A stretch of DNA of 64,000 nt. It comes from Candidatus Leptofilum proximum (GTDB lineage Bacteria; Chloroflexota; Anaerolineae; Promineifilales; Promineifilaceae). Below are positions 16,443 to 25,814 of the stretch, piece after piece (the stretch's first letter is position 1; the number at the start of each line of letters is the position of its first letter). Under the pieces are notes generated by a model. The model saw nothing but the letters and a program-made list of their open reading frames with translations, made no database searches and was not told where the DNA came from. Position numbers and translations under genes: made by a program. Location: contig JADJXK010000001.1 in the NCBI GenBank assembly GCA_016710325.1, forward strand, positions 1,550,001-1,614,000, read 5' to 3'.

Positions 16443-18350
16443 CTACGATCCCAGATGTTTCTTGAAGAAGTCGGTCATGGTAGTGTACACCTTGACGCGG
16501 TTTTCATATTTCAGCACGTCGTGGCCTTCGTCGGGGAACATGAGGTAATCGACTTCTTTGCCGATCTCGCGCAGCTTTTCGACCAGTTCGCGCGATTCCT
16601 GCTCGATGACGCGGGGATCGTTTTTGCCCTGCACCACCAGCATAGGCGCGGTGACCTGCTCGATGTAGGTGCGCGGCGAGCGTTCGCGCATGAACTCCTG
16701 CTCCGTTTCCGGGTCGCCAACGAGCATTTTCATGAACGGTTTCCACGTTTCCGGCACGCGGCTGGCAAAGGTCAGCAGGTCGTAGGGGCCAAACATGTCG
16801 ATGGCCGCGGACCACAGCTCGGGGTGACGGCTGGCCAGGGTGAGTGTCATATAGCCGCCGTAGGAACGGCCGACAACGCCCGCGCGGCTCACATCGATGC
16901 GCTCATCCTTGGGCAAAACCTCGGTCATGGCATGGACGTGATCCAGCCGGTCGGCCCCGCCCCAGTCGCGCACGACGTGTTTCATGTAGTTGAAACCATA
17001 GCCGGTGCTGCCACGCACGTTGGGCACAAAAACGGCAAAGCCGTTGAGCGCCAGGTATTGGATGAAGGGCATGGAGAACCAGGCAAAATCCGGCCGTTCC
17101 TGCCCCTGAGGGCCGCCGTGGATGTAGTACACCAGGGGGCGCGGTCCTTCGTAGCCCAGTTCGGCGGCGGGCAGGTAGAGCCGGGCGGAAATACGTAAGC
17201 CGTCGTAGCTGGTGAAGGGGTAGTCTTCGCCGGGGGAGAGCCATTCGCCGGGCAGGCCCAGGATGCGTTCGTGGGTATGGCGCTGGCAAACGTGCCGGTT
17301 GGGGCCGCCGATGGTGTAGAGCTGGGTGGGGGATACGGCCGTTGAAAACGACAGCGAATACTCATCCTGCACCTTGTTGTACCGGATCGATTCCAGCACG
17401 CCGCCAGCCAGTTCGCCCTGGCCGCACAGCAGGTGTGTGGCCTGCATCGTCAGGTTGGCTTCGTCCAGCTCTGCTTCATACACCCAGGAGCTGCCATCAA
17501 TGTTGTAGATGAGCAGGTATTTTTGCCCGGTGAGATGGCGAATTTCTTCCAGCTCGCCCACGCCTTCATGCTGCGTGCCGGTGATGGGCACCTGCTTCAG
17601 GTCAGTTGGGTTATCGAAGCTGAGGTAGGCCGGGCCGTAGGTGTCTTCAAATTCGGAGGTGATTACCACTATCCCGCTATCGTTACGAATGAAGTGCGCC
17701 TGCCCCACGTTGTACTTGCGCGGTTCGCTGTCTGGCGTACGTTCGGCCATCGGTGTGCCGAGCAGGGTGGTGGGCTTTTCATCGCCCAGGTTGTAGCGGA
17801 ACAGCACGCCATCGCCTGCGCCGTAGCCTTCGGCCAGGATGAACCTGGTTCTGTTCTGGTCGCTGCCGCTGGGCATACCGCCAAAGCGGCTTTCGTTGAG
17901 TTTGGTCAATTCGCCGGTTTCCAGGTTGGCCAGGTAGGAGCGGAACAGTGATTCACTGCGGGCGCCAGCGACAAAAATGAGGGTGTTGGTTTCCAGGTCG
18001 GCATCGTCGGCGCCGACGCGGTGGTCGGCAAATGCCTCGGCAAAGAGGGGTTCTGGGTAGCCGCCGTCGAGCGGGATGGTCATGGGCAGGTAGTTTTCAT
18101 CGCCGTCCTGGTCGATCATAACCACGATTTTTTCCAGCTTGGGGAAGACGATGAAGGAACGGCCGTCCATCAGATGCGGATTTTGCAGGGCGATGTCGGG
18201 CGGCAGCAGGGGTTCCGGCACGCTGCCCCCGCGATCCATGACGTAGAGGCTGTTACGGCCGTTTAAGTTGCTGATGAAATAAATGCGGTCGCCAACAATT
18301 TGCGGCACCAAAAAGAGCCGCGCGGACAGAAAAGATTCAATGCGTTTCAT
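16443..18350 (-). CDS. S9 family peptidase, acylaminoacyl-peptidase/DPP-like
   Basis: 635 residues, ATG after GGAG. The first 380 residues form a WD-like propeller (YFISNLNGRNSLYVMD at the start). The hydrolase domain opens with YYIHGGPQGQERPDF and carries the triad Ser in GRSYGGYMT (near 494), Asp in QGKNDPRV (near 576) and His in DEGHDVLKY (near 610). No signal peptide is seen, so it works on peptides inside the cell. It follows the ArsR-like gene on the same strand by about 100 bases, and the two may be one transcript. Confidence 0.93.
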   Translation of the reverse strand: MKRIESFLSARLFLVPQIVGDRIYFISNLNGRNSLYVMDRGGSVPEPLLPPDIALQNPHLMDGRSFIVFPKLEKIVVMIDQDGDENYLPMTIPLDGGYPEPLFAEAFADHRVGADDADLETNTLIFVAGARSESLFRSYLANLETGELTKLNESRFGGMPSGSDQNRTRFILAEGYGAGDGVLFRYNLGDEKPTTLLGTPMAERTPDSEPRKYNVGQAHFIRNDSGIVVITSEFEDTYGPAYLSFDNPTDLKQVPITGTQHEGVGELEEIRHLTGQKYLLIYNIDGSSWVYEAELDEANLTMQATHLLCGQGELAGGVLESIRYNKVQDEYSLSFSTAVSPTQLYTIGGPNRHVCQRHTHERILGLPGEWLSPGEDYPFTSYDGLRISARLYLPAAELGYEGPRPLVYYIHGGPQGQERPDFAWFSMPFIQYLALNGFAVFVPNVRGSTGYGFNYMKHVVRDWGGADRLDHVHAMTEVLPKDERIDVSRAGVVGRSYGGYMTLTLASRHPELWSAAIDMFGPYDLLTFASRVPETWKPFMKMLVGDPETEQEFMRERSPRTYIEQVTAPMLVVQGKNDPRVIEQESRELVEKLREIGKEVDYLMFPDEGHDVLKYENRVKVYTTMTDFFKKHLGS

Positions 18351-18451
18351 ATTTTTCTCCTGATTTATCCACAGATTTCGCAGCTTAACACAGATTTTTT
18401 ATTGAGTTGTTCCCGTTGGGCCATGGGCGGCCATGCCGGAGCAGCGGGGGG

Positions 18452-19051
18452 TCATTCCTTGTCCTCCGCTGGAGTGACTACCGGGTAATAAGCCACGGTG
18501 AGGCCATAAAGCGCTGTTTCTGCTTCTTCACTATCTGGACTTAGCGCGGCGATTTCATCAAGCAGGGATTGGAGACGGCCGTAATATGCTTCGTACTGTT
18601 CGGCCGTGAGCCGCAGCGTGGCGCGCCACAAGATGCCCCGAGAGGCGTCGAAGGGATTTTGCTGGGTCACCTCCATGGTGCGCTGAATTTCAGACCGGGT
18701 CACGTCCAACATTGCACTCACCATGCGGGTCATGTTTTCGGAAACGGCCGATTGTTCGGTCAGCAGCTGGTTATCGATGCGGTAGTTGCTGGCGACCACT
18801 TGATACTTCTTCTCCACAATGCCCGACACCACGTTGGTCTCTACCACCTGGATCAGGCCATGTTTTTCCATCAGGTTAACGTGGTAATACAGCTTGGTCG
18901 CCGGGAGCTTGAGCAGTTTGGCAATCTCTTTGACGGTCTTGGCATGTTTCAGGGATTGCAAGATATCGAGCCGGGTGCTGTGGGCAATCACTTTTAGCAA
19001 CTCGATGTCGTCAACCACAAATTCGTGGGCCAGTTCGTTTTGGGGGGACAT
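18452..19051 (-). CDS. ArsR-like winged-helix transcriptional regulator
   Basis: 199 residues. Residues 15-85 form a winged helix: LLKVIAHSTRLDILQSL, TVKEIAKLLKLPATKLYYHVNLMEKHGLI is the recognition region. The C-terminal half (LTEQYEAYYGRL region and a Glu-rich tail) is a ligand or dimer domain found in HTH_20-type regulators. No metal-binding cysteines are seen, so metal sensing is unlikely. It probably controls itself and the S9 peptidase downstream. Confidence 0.85.
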   Translation of the reverse strand: MSPQNELAHEFVVDDIELLKVIAHSTRLDILQSLKHAKTVKEIAKLLKLPATKLYYHVNLMEKHGLIQVVETNVVSGIVEKKYQVVASNYRIDNQLLTEQSAVSENMTRMVSAMLDVTRSEIQRTMEVTQQNPFDASRGILWRATLRLTAEQYEAYYGRLQSLLDEIAALSPDSEEAETALYGLTVAYYPVVTPAEDKE

Positions 19052-19505
19052 ATCTGTCTTATTTTACCCGAGCTGAACATTTAAAAAAATTAAAATGATT
19101 GAGAAGATTTTATTCCCAACAGCCAAGACTGTCAAGCACAGATTTACAGGGAATGTGGCCAAGCCCCTAAAAAAGCGGGCTCTTTGGGGATTCAGGGGGT
19201 TTACAGCCTCTGATGCGTGAAACGTGAAAGGTGACCAGAAAGCCATCACGTTTCACGCTTCACGTTTCACGCCAGACCCCACGAAATGCTGAAGTCCCAA
19301 AAAGCGGGAGACAGTGCAGCGCAGGGCCACAAAGGGATGTAAGTACTGTTGTAAGATAGCCCACCAATAATTTGCACCAGTAAAAGCTTACCAGGTGTGG
19401 GCTAATGACAAACACCTACCACGATTCAACTCTGTTATCGCAATCCACCTGAAGCTGCACACAAAGCACAGTGACAATCAATCCCCAAGGTTAAAAAATA
19501 TCGCA
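19052..19505. other. Intergenic boundary between housekeeping region and glycan locus
   Basis: No gene is supported. It holds the inverted repeat at 19215-19272. An in-frame extension of the next gene to a GTG at 19395 is possible but reads like non-coding sequence. This is where the strand pattern changes from mixed to almost all +. Confidence 0.5.
19215..19272. repeat. Inverted repeat of the GCGTGAAACGTGAA word family
   Basis: GCGTGAAACGTGAA at 19215-19228 is exactly complementary to 19259-19272. The right side contains the word CACGTTTCACG twice in tandem, the same construction as the other word repeats. Confidence 0.75.
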
Positions 19506-20240
19506 GTGTCAAAAGTTCTTGATAGTGTTCAACTATATTTAAGCCGTCAGGCTTCTGGGCTGGGGCGGTATGTGCTGGAACAATTGCTGTTTTTCCTGGT
19601 CGGTTGGGTGCCCACAATTGTGGGCATTGCCCTGCGCGGCTTTTTGTATCGCCTGATTTTGCACATGGACGGCATGGCGGCCATCGAAAACAACGTGCGC
19701 CTGCGCTTTGCCAACCACATCACGCTCAAGAATGGGGTTTACCTGGACCAGGGCAGCTATTTACACGCCTGTCCGGCGGGCATCGAAATTGGCGAGGAAA
19801 CAATTGTGATGCACGGGGCGGTGCTGCACGTGTACAACTTTCGCAATTTGCCCCACGCGGGCATCAAAATCGGGCGCGACAGCCTGATTGGTGAATACAC
19901 CATCATTCGCGGGCAGGGCGGTGTGACCATTGGCGACCGGGTGTTTACCTCGCCGTTTACCCAGATTATTGCCGTGAACCACATTTTTGATGACCCGAAA
20001 CGGCCGTTCACCCACCAGGGCATCACCGCCGAAGGCATCGTCATCGAAGACGACTGCTGGCTGGGGGCTGGCGCCGTCATTACCGATGGCGTGCGCGTGG
20101 GCCAGGGGTCCGTCGTGGCTGCTGGCGCGGTGGTAACCAGGGACGTGCCGCCCCATTCGGTGGTGGCCGGTGTTCCGGCCAAAGTGATTAAAACTATCGA
20201 CGGGCAAACTTCGGCCCGCGAGGCAGCCGTTTATTTTTAA
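19506..20240 (+). CDS. Hexapeptide-repeat acyltransferase (WcaF/LbetaH type)
   Basis: About 244 residues from a GTG at 19506; the start is uncertain because no strong ribosome-binding site is visible, and a GTG at 19395 is an alternative. After an amphipathic N-terminal helix region come left-handed beta-helix repeats such as NGVYLDQGSYLHA, IEIGEETIVMHGA, VTIGDRVF and the diagnostic DDCWLGAGAVITDGVRVGQG and PPHSVVAGVPAKVIK. Such enzymes O-acetylate sugars in the cytoplasm using acetyl-CoA. It opens the glycan locus, so modification of a sugar precursor is likely. Confidence 0.85.
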   Translation: MSKVLDSVQLYLSRQASGLGRYVLEQLLFFLVGWVPTIVGIALRGFLYRLILHMDGMAAIENNVRLRFANHITLKNGVYLDQGSYLHACPAGIEIGEETIVMHGAVLHVYNFRNLPHAGIKIGRDSLIGEYTIIRGQGGVTIGDRVFTSPFTQIIAVNHIFDDPKRPFTHQGITAEGIVIEDDCWLGAGAVITDGVRVGQGSVVAAGAVVTRDVPPHSVVAGVPAKVIKTIDGQTSAREAAVYF

Positions 20241-20439
20241 CCGGTGTCTGCCAGTCTACAGACAAAGCTTAAGGTAACCCGCTTATAGTAATGCTCAAAC
20301 GAATCTTGAATTGGTAAAAACCTCAAAATGTGAAAGCGGGGCGGCTGCCGAAACAACCAAAATGCTCAACGCCCGTTTTTACACAAACAGTTGGCAAAAT
20401 TTCTGAATTTTGCTGATGAACAATCGGTGCAACAAAACT

Positions 20440-21645
20440 ATGACCACACTCTCTGTTGTTATACCAGCCTACAATGAAGAAGATGGAATTGCCGATATTG
20501 CCCATCGCGTACTGGCGGTGCGGGATTCCCTGCGTGAAGTCGGTGTTGATGATTTGGAACTGCTCGTGGTAGATGACGGTTCCAAAGATAAAACCGTGGA
20601 AATCGCCAGCAATATCCAGGGCGTGACCATGATCAAACACCCCAAAAACAAGGGGTATGGCGGCGCGCTCAAGACGGGCTTTAGCCAGGCCAAAGGCGAA
20701 CTCATCGGCTTTTTGGACGCCGACGGCACCTATCCGCCCGAATATTTTCCCAAACTGTGCGTGGAAGCGATGAATGGTTCAGAAATTGTGGTTGGCTCGC
20801 GCATGGCGGGTGCCGACAGCCAGATGCCCATCACACGCCGGGTGGGGAACTTCTTTTTTGCCAATTTGCTCAGCATTTTGGGGCGCCAGCGTATTACCGA
20901 CAGCGCCAGCGGCATGCGGGTGTTTAAACGCGAAGTGCTGGAGAAAATCTACCCGCTGCCGGACGGGTTGAACCTGACCCCGGTGATGAGCACTCGCGCG
21001 CTGCACGAACAAATCAAGATGACGGAAATTCCGATTCCGTACAGCGAACGGCTAGGACGTTCTAAGTTGAGCGTGGTGCATGACGGCCGTTTGTTCCTCG
21101 AATCGATGATCTGGACGGCCATGACCTACAACCCGGTGCGTATTCTGGGGCTGATTGGTCTGGCGGGCATTGGCCTGGCTGGCCTGGTGCTGTTGGGCCT
21201 GGTGATTGCCCGCATTGGGGATACAACGCGATTAGGGGCCTGGGGGGTAACGGCCGTATTCACCGCCCTCATTGCCTCGGTTAGCGGCATCAGCATTTTT
21301 GCCCTCGGTGTTACCTTCAACTACCTGGTATCCATCTTCCACAAGCAGCCCATTCGCCAGGGTTTATTCCGCAAGCCCATTTTTAAAACACCCATCAACC
21401 GCCACTTCAGCTGGCTGGGCATCCTGGGCATTTTCCTGGGCATCTTAATAGGCGTGGGCACCCTCACATTAGCGATTAATCAACATTGGCCCATTCAGCG
21501 CGTATGGCTCTACCTTTTGGGCAGCGCGATGTCTACACTGGTTGGCTTGCAGCTGATTATTTACTGGGTTCTGCTGCGGGTTCTTGAAGAGCTGAGCCAG
21601 CGTGAAATTTTAGCCAAACGCGATTTACAAGGATATGGCTCCTAG
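20440..21645 (+). CDS. Polyprenyl-phosphate glycosyltransferase, GT2 (DPM1/GtrB-like)
   Basis: 401 residues from the ATG at 20440, which begins exactly at the GT2 fold (TLSVVIPAYNEEDGI); an ATG at 20416 is an alternative. Motifs: VVDDGSKDKT, GYGGALKTGF, LDADGTYPPE with the metal-binding DxD, and SKLSVVHDGR. The last 170 residues hold four membrane helices, as in GtrB-like enzymes. It would load a sugar from a nucleotide donor onto undecaprenyl phosphate, supplying the GT39-like membrane transferases further along the locus. Confidence 0.88.
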   Translation: MTTLSVVIPAYNEEDGIADIAHRVLAVRDSLREVGVDDLELLVVDDGSKDKTVEIASNIQGVTMIKHPKNKGYGGALKTGFSQAKGELIGFLDADGTYPPEYFPKLCVEAMNGSEIVVGSRMAGADSQMPITRRVGNFFFANLLSILGRQRITDSASGMRVFKREVLEKIYPLPDGLNLTPVMSTRALHEQIKMTEIPIPYSERLGRSKLSVVHDGRLFLESMIWTAMTYNPVRILGLIGLAGIGLAGLVLLGLVIARIGDTTRLGAWGVTAVFTALIASVSGISIFALGVTFNYLVSIFHKQPIRQGLFRKPIFKTPINRHFSWLGILGIFLGILIGVGTLTLAINQHWPIQRVWLYLLGSAMSTLVGLQLIIYWVLLRVLEELSQREILAKRDLQGYGS

Positions 21646-21713
21646 ATCGAGACCGATCCAGGGTCATTTTGAGCAGCCTCAGAAAAGAAACGGGCGTAGC
21701 AAGGAGAAAGACT

Positions 21714-23399
21714 ATGAGTCAAGTTAAGCTCGAAGATGTAGCGGTAAAAGATAAAGAAGAGCGCAGAGATGATCCTCTGCGAGAGAATTTAGGCACACGC
21801 CGGGTACCCAAACTGCGTATGGCCAACTTCCCCGATGCCGACGATATTGTCCGGCAGGGGCTGTTGGAAGACGAACGTGGGACGGAGGCGGTTGATATTT
21901 TGCTGGTGAACCCGCCTACGCCTGATGGGGGTTTGTGGATTCGCACCCAGCACCGCGTGGGACGCCGCACCCGGGAAAACATGGTATGGCCCCAGGTTTC
22001 GCTGGCCCAGATGGCGGCCATGCTGCACCCGCAGCACAAAGTGGCGGTGATTGACGCCAACGCCGAGCGCATGAGCTGGCCGGAATTCGCCCGGAAGCTG
22101 GACAAATATAAGCCAAAGTATTACATGACCCAGGTCACTGCCCCGACCCTGGAAAATGATATGTACGGTTGTTTCCTGGCCAAAGCCCGCGGCGCCAAGA
22201 CGATTGCGTTTGGCACGCACGTGACGCCCATTCCGCGCGAGACGATGCGGCCGTATCCAGCCCTCGACTTCATTTTGCTGGGTGAACCGGATCTGACGAT
22301 TCGTGATTTGCTGGACGTGCTGGAAGGTAAGGTCGACCAGCGCCCGGAGAACATCCAAAAGATGTTTGACACCCACGACCCGACGTATGCCCCGGCCTAC
22401 AACGAAGATGGCACGGTCAATTTGCGCAAGCTGAAGGGATTGGTCTGGCGTGATGGTGACGAGATCATGGTGAATCTGACACGGCCGTTTATCCCCAACC
22501 TCGACGATATGCCCATTCCCATGCACCATCTACTCCCCTGGGACAAGTACCGTATGCCGCTCATCAAAGGGCCGTTTACCTTCATTGTCACCAGTCGTGG
22601 CTGCCCGGCGGGCTGCACCTACTGCATCAAACACGTCAGCTACCAGTTCTCGGTACGCCTGCGTTCCGCCGAAAAGATTATGGAAGAGCTGTGGCAGCTC
22701 AAGAAGATGGGGCTGAACAACATCCACATGTATGCAGACCTATTTACCGTCAATCGAGACCAGGTTATGGATTTATGCCAGCGGATGATTGACGAGAAAA
22801 TCAATCTTAAATGGACTTGCAACAGCCGGGTTGATTATGTGGATGAAGAACTGCTCGCCATGATGGGCAAAGCAGGCAACTGGCTCATCTCCTGGGGTAT
22901 TGAAAGCGGCAGCGAGCAGATCCTGCGCCATGCGCGCAAGGGCGCTTACCCTGACAAAGCCGCACGTTCCCTGCAGTGGGCGCGCAATGCCGGTATCAAA
23001 AACTGGGGCTACTTCATCATTGGCCTGCCCGGCGAAACGGAAGAAACGATTCGCCAGACCATTGATTTCTCCAAGGGCTTGCCGTTGGATATCGCTTTGT
23101 TCCACGTCGCCGCGCCGTATCCCGGTACGCCGTTTTTCTTTGAAGTGGTGAAAAATGGCTGGTTCCGCCCGGGCACGCGCTGGGAGCAGGTGGACATGGA
23201 CAAGGGAACGGTGTTAGATTACGATGGGCTGTCTGCGGAACGGCTGCTATACTGGCAGCGTCGCGCCTTCCGCGAATGGGCGCTGCGGCCTGGTCCTATC
23301 ATGACCTACCTCAAGATGGTTGCGTCTGACGTTTCTACAGTTAAATCAGCCTTGAGCGTCGGTTTACAGACGCTGAGCTGGCAGACCAACCGGGATTAA
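21714..23399 (+). CDS. B12-binding radical SAM enzyme
   Basis: 561 residues from the ATG at 21714 with AAGGAG before it. Residues 50-200 form a cobalamin-binding-like domain (VDILLVNPPTPDGG, VAVIDANAERMSW, FILLGEPD). The radical SAM core has the cluster cysteines in GCPAGCTYC (CxxxCxxC, near residue 299), and GIESGSEQIL and GYFIIGLPGETEET match known SAM-core motifs. Enzymes of this BchE/HpnP-like class make C-methylations or rearrangements. In this place it may modify a lipid carrier, a sugar or the acyl group; nothing in the sequence decides. Confidence 0.88.
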   Translation: MSQVKLEDVAVKDKEERRDDPLRENLGTRRVPKLRMANFPDADDIVRQGLLEDERGTEAVDILLVNPPTPDGGLWIRTQHRVGRRTRENMVWPQVSLAQMAAMLHPQHKVAVIDANAERMSWPEFARKLDKYKPKYYMTQVTAPTLENDMYGCFLAKARGAKTIAFGTHVTPIPRETMRPYPALDFILLGEPDLTIRDLLDVLEGKVDQRPENIQKMFDTHDPTYAPAYNEDGTVNLRKLKGLVWRDGDEIMVNLTRPFIPNLDDMPIPMHHLLPWDKYRMPLIKGPFTFIVTSRGCPAGCTYCIKHVSYQFSVRLRSAEKIMEELWQLKKMGLNNIHMYADLFTVNRDQVMDLCQRMIDEKINLKWTCNSRVDYVDEELLAMMGKAGNWLISWGIESGSEQILRHARKGAYPDKAARSLQWARNAGIKNWGYFIIGLPGETEETIRQTIDFSKGLPLDIALFHVAAPYPGTPFFFEVVKNGWFRPGTRWEQVDMDKGTVLDYDGLSAERLLYWQRRAFREWALRPGPIMTYLKMVASDVSTVKSALSVGLQTLSWQTNRD

Positions 23400-23595
23400 A
23401 AAATCAGCTGTTCTGGCGGCTTGTGCTTCTTGGTGAAAGCAACGGGAAGTATAAGCCGCTCTCACCCTCAATGTACACAATTATTGAGTGACTTTGTGGC
23501 TGGGCCTGCGCCCGGACACCATTCTGAAAGCAATTGGCCGGATTCAACGCTGCCATAACCTGACCCACGGCCGTAACTAAAAAATCAGTAGTTTC

Positions 23596-25434
23596 ATGTT
23601 TGAGATTGCAAACGATCGTTGGTTCCCGGTAGTGAATTCGGTTATTGCCGGGGGAGCAGCTGCTCTTTGGTACTTATCTTCGGGAAAAATTGGTTGGCCC
23701 CTGCTGGTGGCTGTCCTGGTGCCCTGGATTATGCACATCGCTGCGGGGCGCTTTCCCTTTCGTCGCACCCGGTTTGATGGCTGGCTGCTGCTTTTTGCGG
23801 CAACGGCCGTCATCGGCACTTTTACAGCTTATGATCCGGAAGTCGCCCAAGGCAAACTATGGGTTCTTATTGGGGCGATGGCCCTTTATTTTGCCGTCGT
23901 CTCGGTTTCCCGGCAGGACGTCTGGCTGTTGGCTGGAGGCGCCGGGCCGGTTGGTACACTGCTAGCCATCTACTTTGCGCTTAGCAACGATTGGCAGCTG
24001 TGGCCTTCTGAGATTGGGATGTTTAACCGGCTGGGAACGATGTGGGCGAGGTTACGGCCGTCATTTGGTTTACCCGTTTTGCATCCCAACACCCTGGCCG
24101 GCATGATGGCGCTTCTGCTGCCGCTTATGGTGGCTTTTGGCCTGTTTGCCTGGCGCAAGCGAAACATGCATTGGCTGCGGCTCGCGATTGTGACCGGCCT
24201 TATAACTGCCGGTGGGCTGTTCTTCACTAGCTCGCTGGGCGCCTGGCTGGCGTTGGCGGTAGGGTTTGGCTTGTGGCTGTTGTGGGAGGCTAGCGGCCGT
24301 CTGCAGCGGAAAACGCCGTTCTCACACACCACAATTTTTGCGACGGCCGTGCTGGTGATAGTTGCGGTTGGGCCGCTGTTGGTGTTTTTGGCTGCTAGAG
24401 CCGGTTTAGGTCAGGCAGATGCCTCTGGTCGCCTGTTTTTGGCCCGGCAAACATTGTTTCTCATCCAGGATTTTGCCCTGACCGGCAGTGGGTTGGCCAC
24501 CTTTCCCGCTTTGTACGCTCAGTACATCCAGGTAACCCCGGTATTTTTTGCAGCGTATAGTAACTTTTTCCTGGACATCTGGTTGGAGCAGGGATTAGTG
24601 GCGCTGGTCGCCATGGTGGTGTTGATCAGCGGCTGCTTCTGGCTGCTGGGGCGATCTGGTCTCTCATCGGCTCAATCCCGCCGGTGGCGCGGTGAGATGA
24701 TGAATTCTGAGGACCTGATCTTGTTTCGCTGGGGCGCGTTTGCCAGCCTGATGGTAATGGCGCTGCATGGGCTGATAGACAATGCCTTGTATGGCAGCCA
24801 GGGCTCACCACTGCTCTTTTTTGCGCCGGCGATGGTGGTGCTGGTCACGCGGCAAAGCGAGTTGGAAACGGCCGTCCCGGTCACCAGGCGGTTGAGTCGC
24901 CTCGGCATCGGTTTGGGCGTGACTTCCGTTCTTCTCATGGGCCTGTTTTTCGGTTTTCGCCAGCAAATTGAGGCGCAGTGGTATGCCAATTTGGGCGCGC
25001 TGGCACAGGCCCGCGTTGAACTGGTTGGCTGGCCCACTGGTAAATGGGACAACGGCCAAAATTTAGAACGGTTTGCCGCGGCTGCGGACCTTTTTGAGCA
25101 GGCCCTGGTCCTTAATCCCGACAACCAGACGGCGCATCACCGGTTAGGCGCTATAGCCATGGTGGCGCGCGAGTATGAAACGGCCGTTTGGCACCTGGAG
25201 CAGGCGGAAGGTCAGGCCAACAGCCATCGTGGGGTCATCAAGTCGTTAGGTTATAGTTACGCCTGGCAGGGGCAGTATGAGCAGGCGGCCCACTATCTGA
25301 CCAACTTGCGTGAGACCCGGGCCGAAATGGCCATTTATGTGGGCTGGTGGCGGCAGCAAAACCGGCTCGATTTTGCGGCCCGGGCCGGAGAAATGGTCGC
25401 CATTTTAGAAAACAAGGTCTTGCTAAATCCGTAA
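23596..25434 (+). CDS. O-antigen ligase/polymerase-like membrane protein with TPR tail
   Basis: 612 residues. The first 460 hold about 11-12 membrane helices with a large periplasm-side loop, and the FGLPVLHPNTLAGMMALLLPL and GSGLATFPALYAQY regions are typical of the WaaL/Wzy (PF04932) family. Residues 480-610 form TPR-like repeats (FEQALVLNPDNQTAHHRLGAIA). Such proteins polymerise or ligate lipid-linked glycans outside the membrane. There is no clear ribosome-binding site. With an ABC exporter present at 57 kb, a ligase or glycoprotein-transfer role is at least as likely as polymerisation. Confidence 0.82.
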   Translation: MFEIANDRWFPVVNSVIAGGAAALWYLSSGKIGWPLLVAVLVPWIMHIAAGRFPFRRTRFDGWLLLFAATAVIGTFTAYDPEVAQGKLWVLIGAMALYFAVVSVSRQDVWLLAGGAGPVGTLLAIYFALSNDWQLWPSEIGMFNRLGTMWARLRPSFGLPVLHPNTLAGMMALLLPLMVAFGLFAWRKRNMHWLRLAIVTGLITAGGLFFTSSLGAWLALAVGFGLWLLWEASGRLQRKTPFSHTTIFATAVLVIVAVGPLLVFLAARAGLGQADASGRLFLARQTLFLIQDFALTGSGLATFPALYAQYIQVTPVFFAAYSNFFLDIWLEQGLVALVAMVVLISGCFWLLGRSGLSSAQSRRWRGEMMNSEDLILFRWGAFASLMVMALHGLIDNALYGSQGSPLLFFAPAMVVLVTRQSELETAVPVTRRLSRLGIGLGVTSVLLMGLFFGFRQQIEAQWYANLGALAQARVELVGWPTGKWDNGQNLERFAAAADLFEQALVLNPDNQTAHHRLGAIAMVAREYETAVWHLEQAEGQANSHRGVIKSLGYSYAWQGQYEQAAHYLTNLRETRAEMAIYVGWWRQQNRLDFAARAGEMVAILENKVLLNP

Positions 25435-25455
25435 CCGGATTCATCTTAAGAAAGT

Positions 25456-25485
25456 TTGCAGCTTTGGTTAATTATTCTGTATGCT
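25456..25485 (+). promoter_or_regulatory. Candidate sigma70-type promoter for the carbamoyltransferase operon
   Basis: TTGCAG at 25456-25461 and TATGCT at 25480-25485 are separated by 18 bases. It lies about 100 bases before the small gene at 25584. Motif call only. Confidence 0.35.
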
Positions 25486-25583
25486 AATTGAAAGCGAAAG
25501 CGGATGAAGAAACACCACACCTCGTTTGCTGAAATTAAATTCAAAATAGGTAACTTAATCCTTTTATTGTGTGAGGCAAAATC

Positions 25584-25814
25584 ATGAAGGACGCATTAAG
25601 CAGATTTTGGACAGTCTGGAAGAAATTTGGTCTTTTCATCGGCGACCTTGTGGCCCGTGTCGTTTTGACCGTATTTTATTTCACTATTTTCATGCCGTTT
25701 GGACTCATTGTCACCCTATTTAGCGATCAGCTGGACATGAAAGATTTAACCCCCTCCTGGCTGGCCCGCAGAACAAAAGATTTGACATTGGATGATGCAC
25801 GGAGGCTCTGGTAA
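25584..25814 (+). CDS. Small membrane protein next to carbamoyltransferase
   Basis: 76 residues with one long or two short hydrophobic segments (about 16-46: GDLVARVVLTVFYFTIFMPFGLIVTLF) and a charged C-terminal tail, WLARRTKDLTLDDARRLW. Its TAA is directly followed by the ATG of the carbamoyltransferase, so the two are coupled. Similar small proteins commonly sit beside NodU-like carbamoyltransferases in polysaccharide loci (recalled, not checked). It may anchor that soluble enzyme to the membrane. Confidence 0.72.
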   Translation: MKDALSRFWTVWKKFGLFIGDLVARVVLTVFYFTIFMPFGLIVTLFSDQLDMKDLTPSWLARRTKDLTLDDARRLW

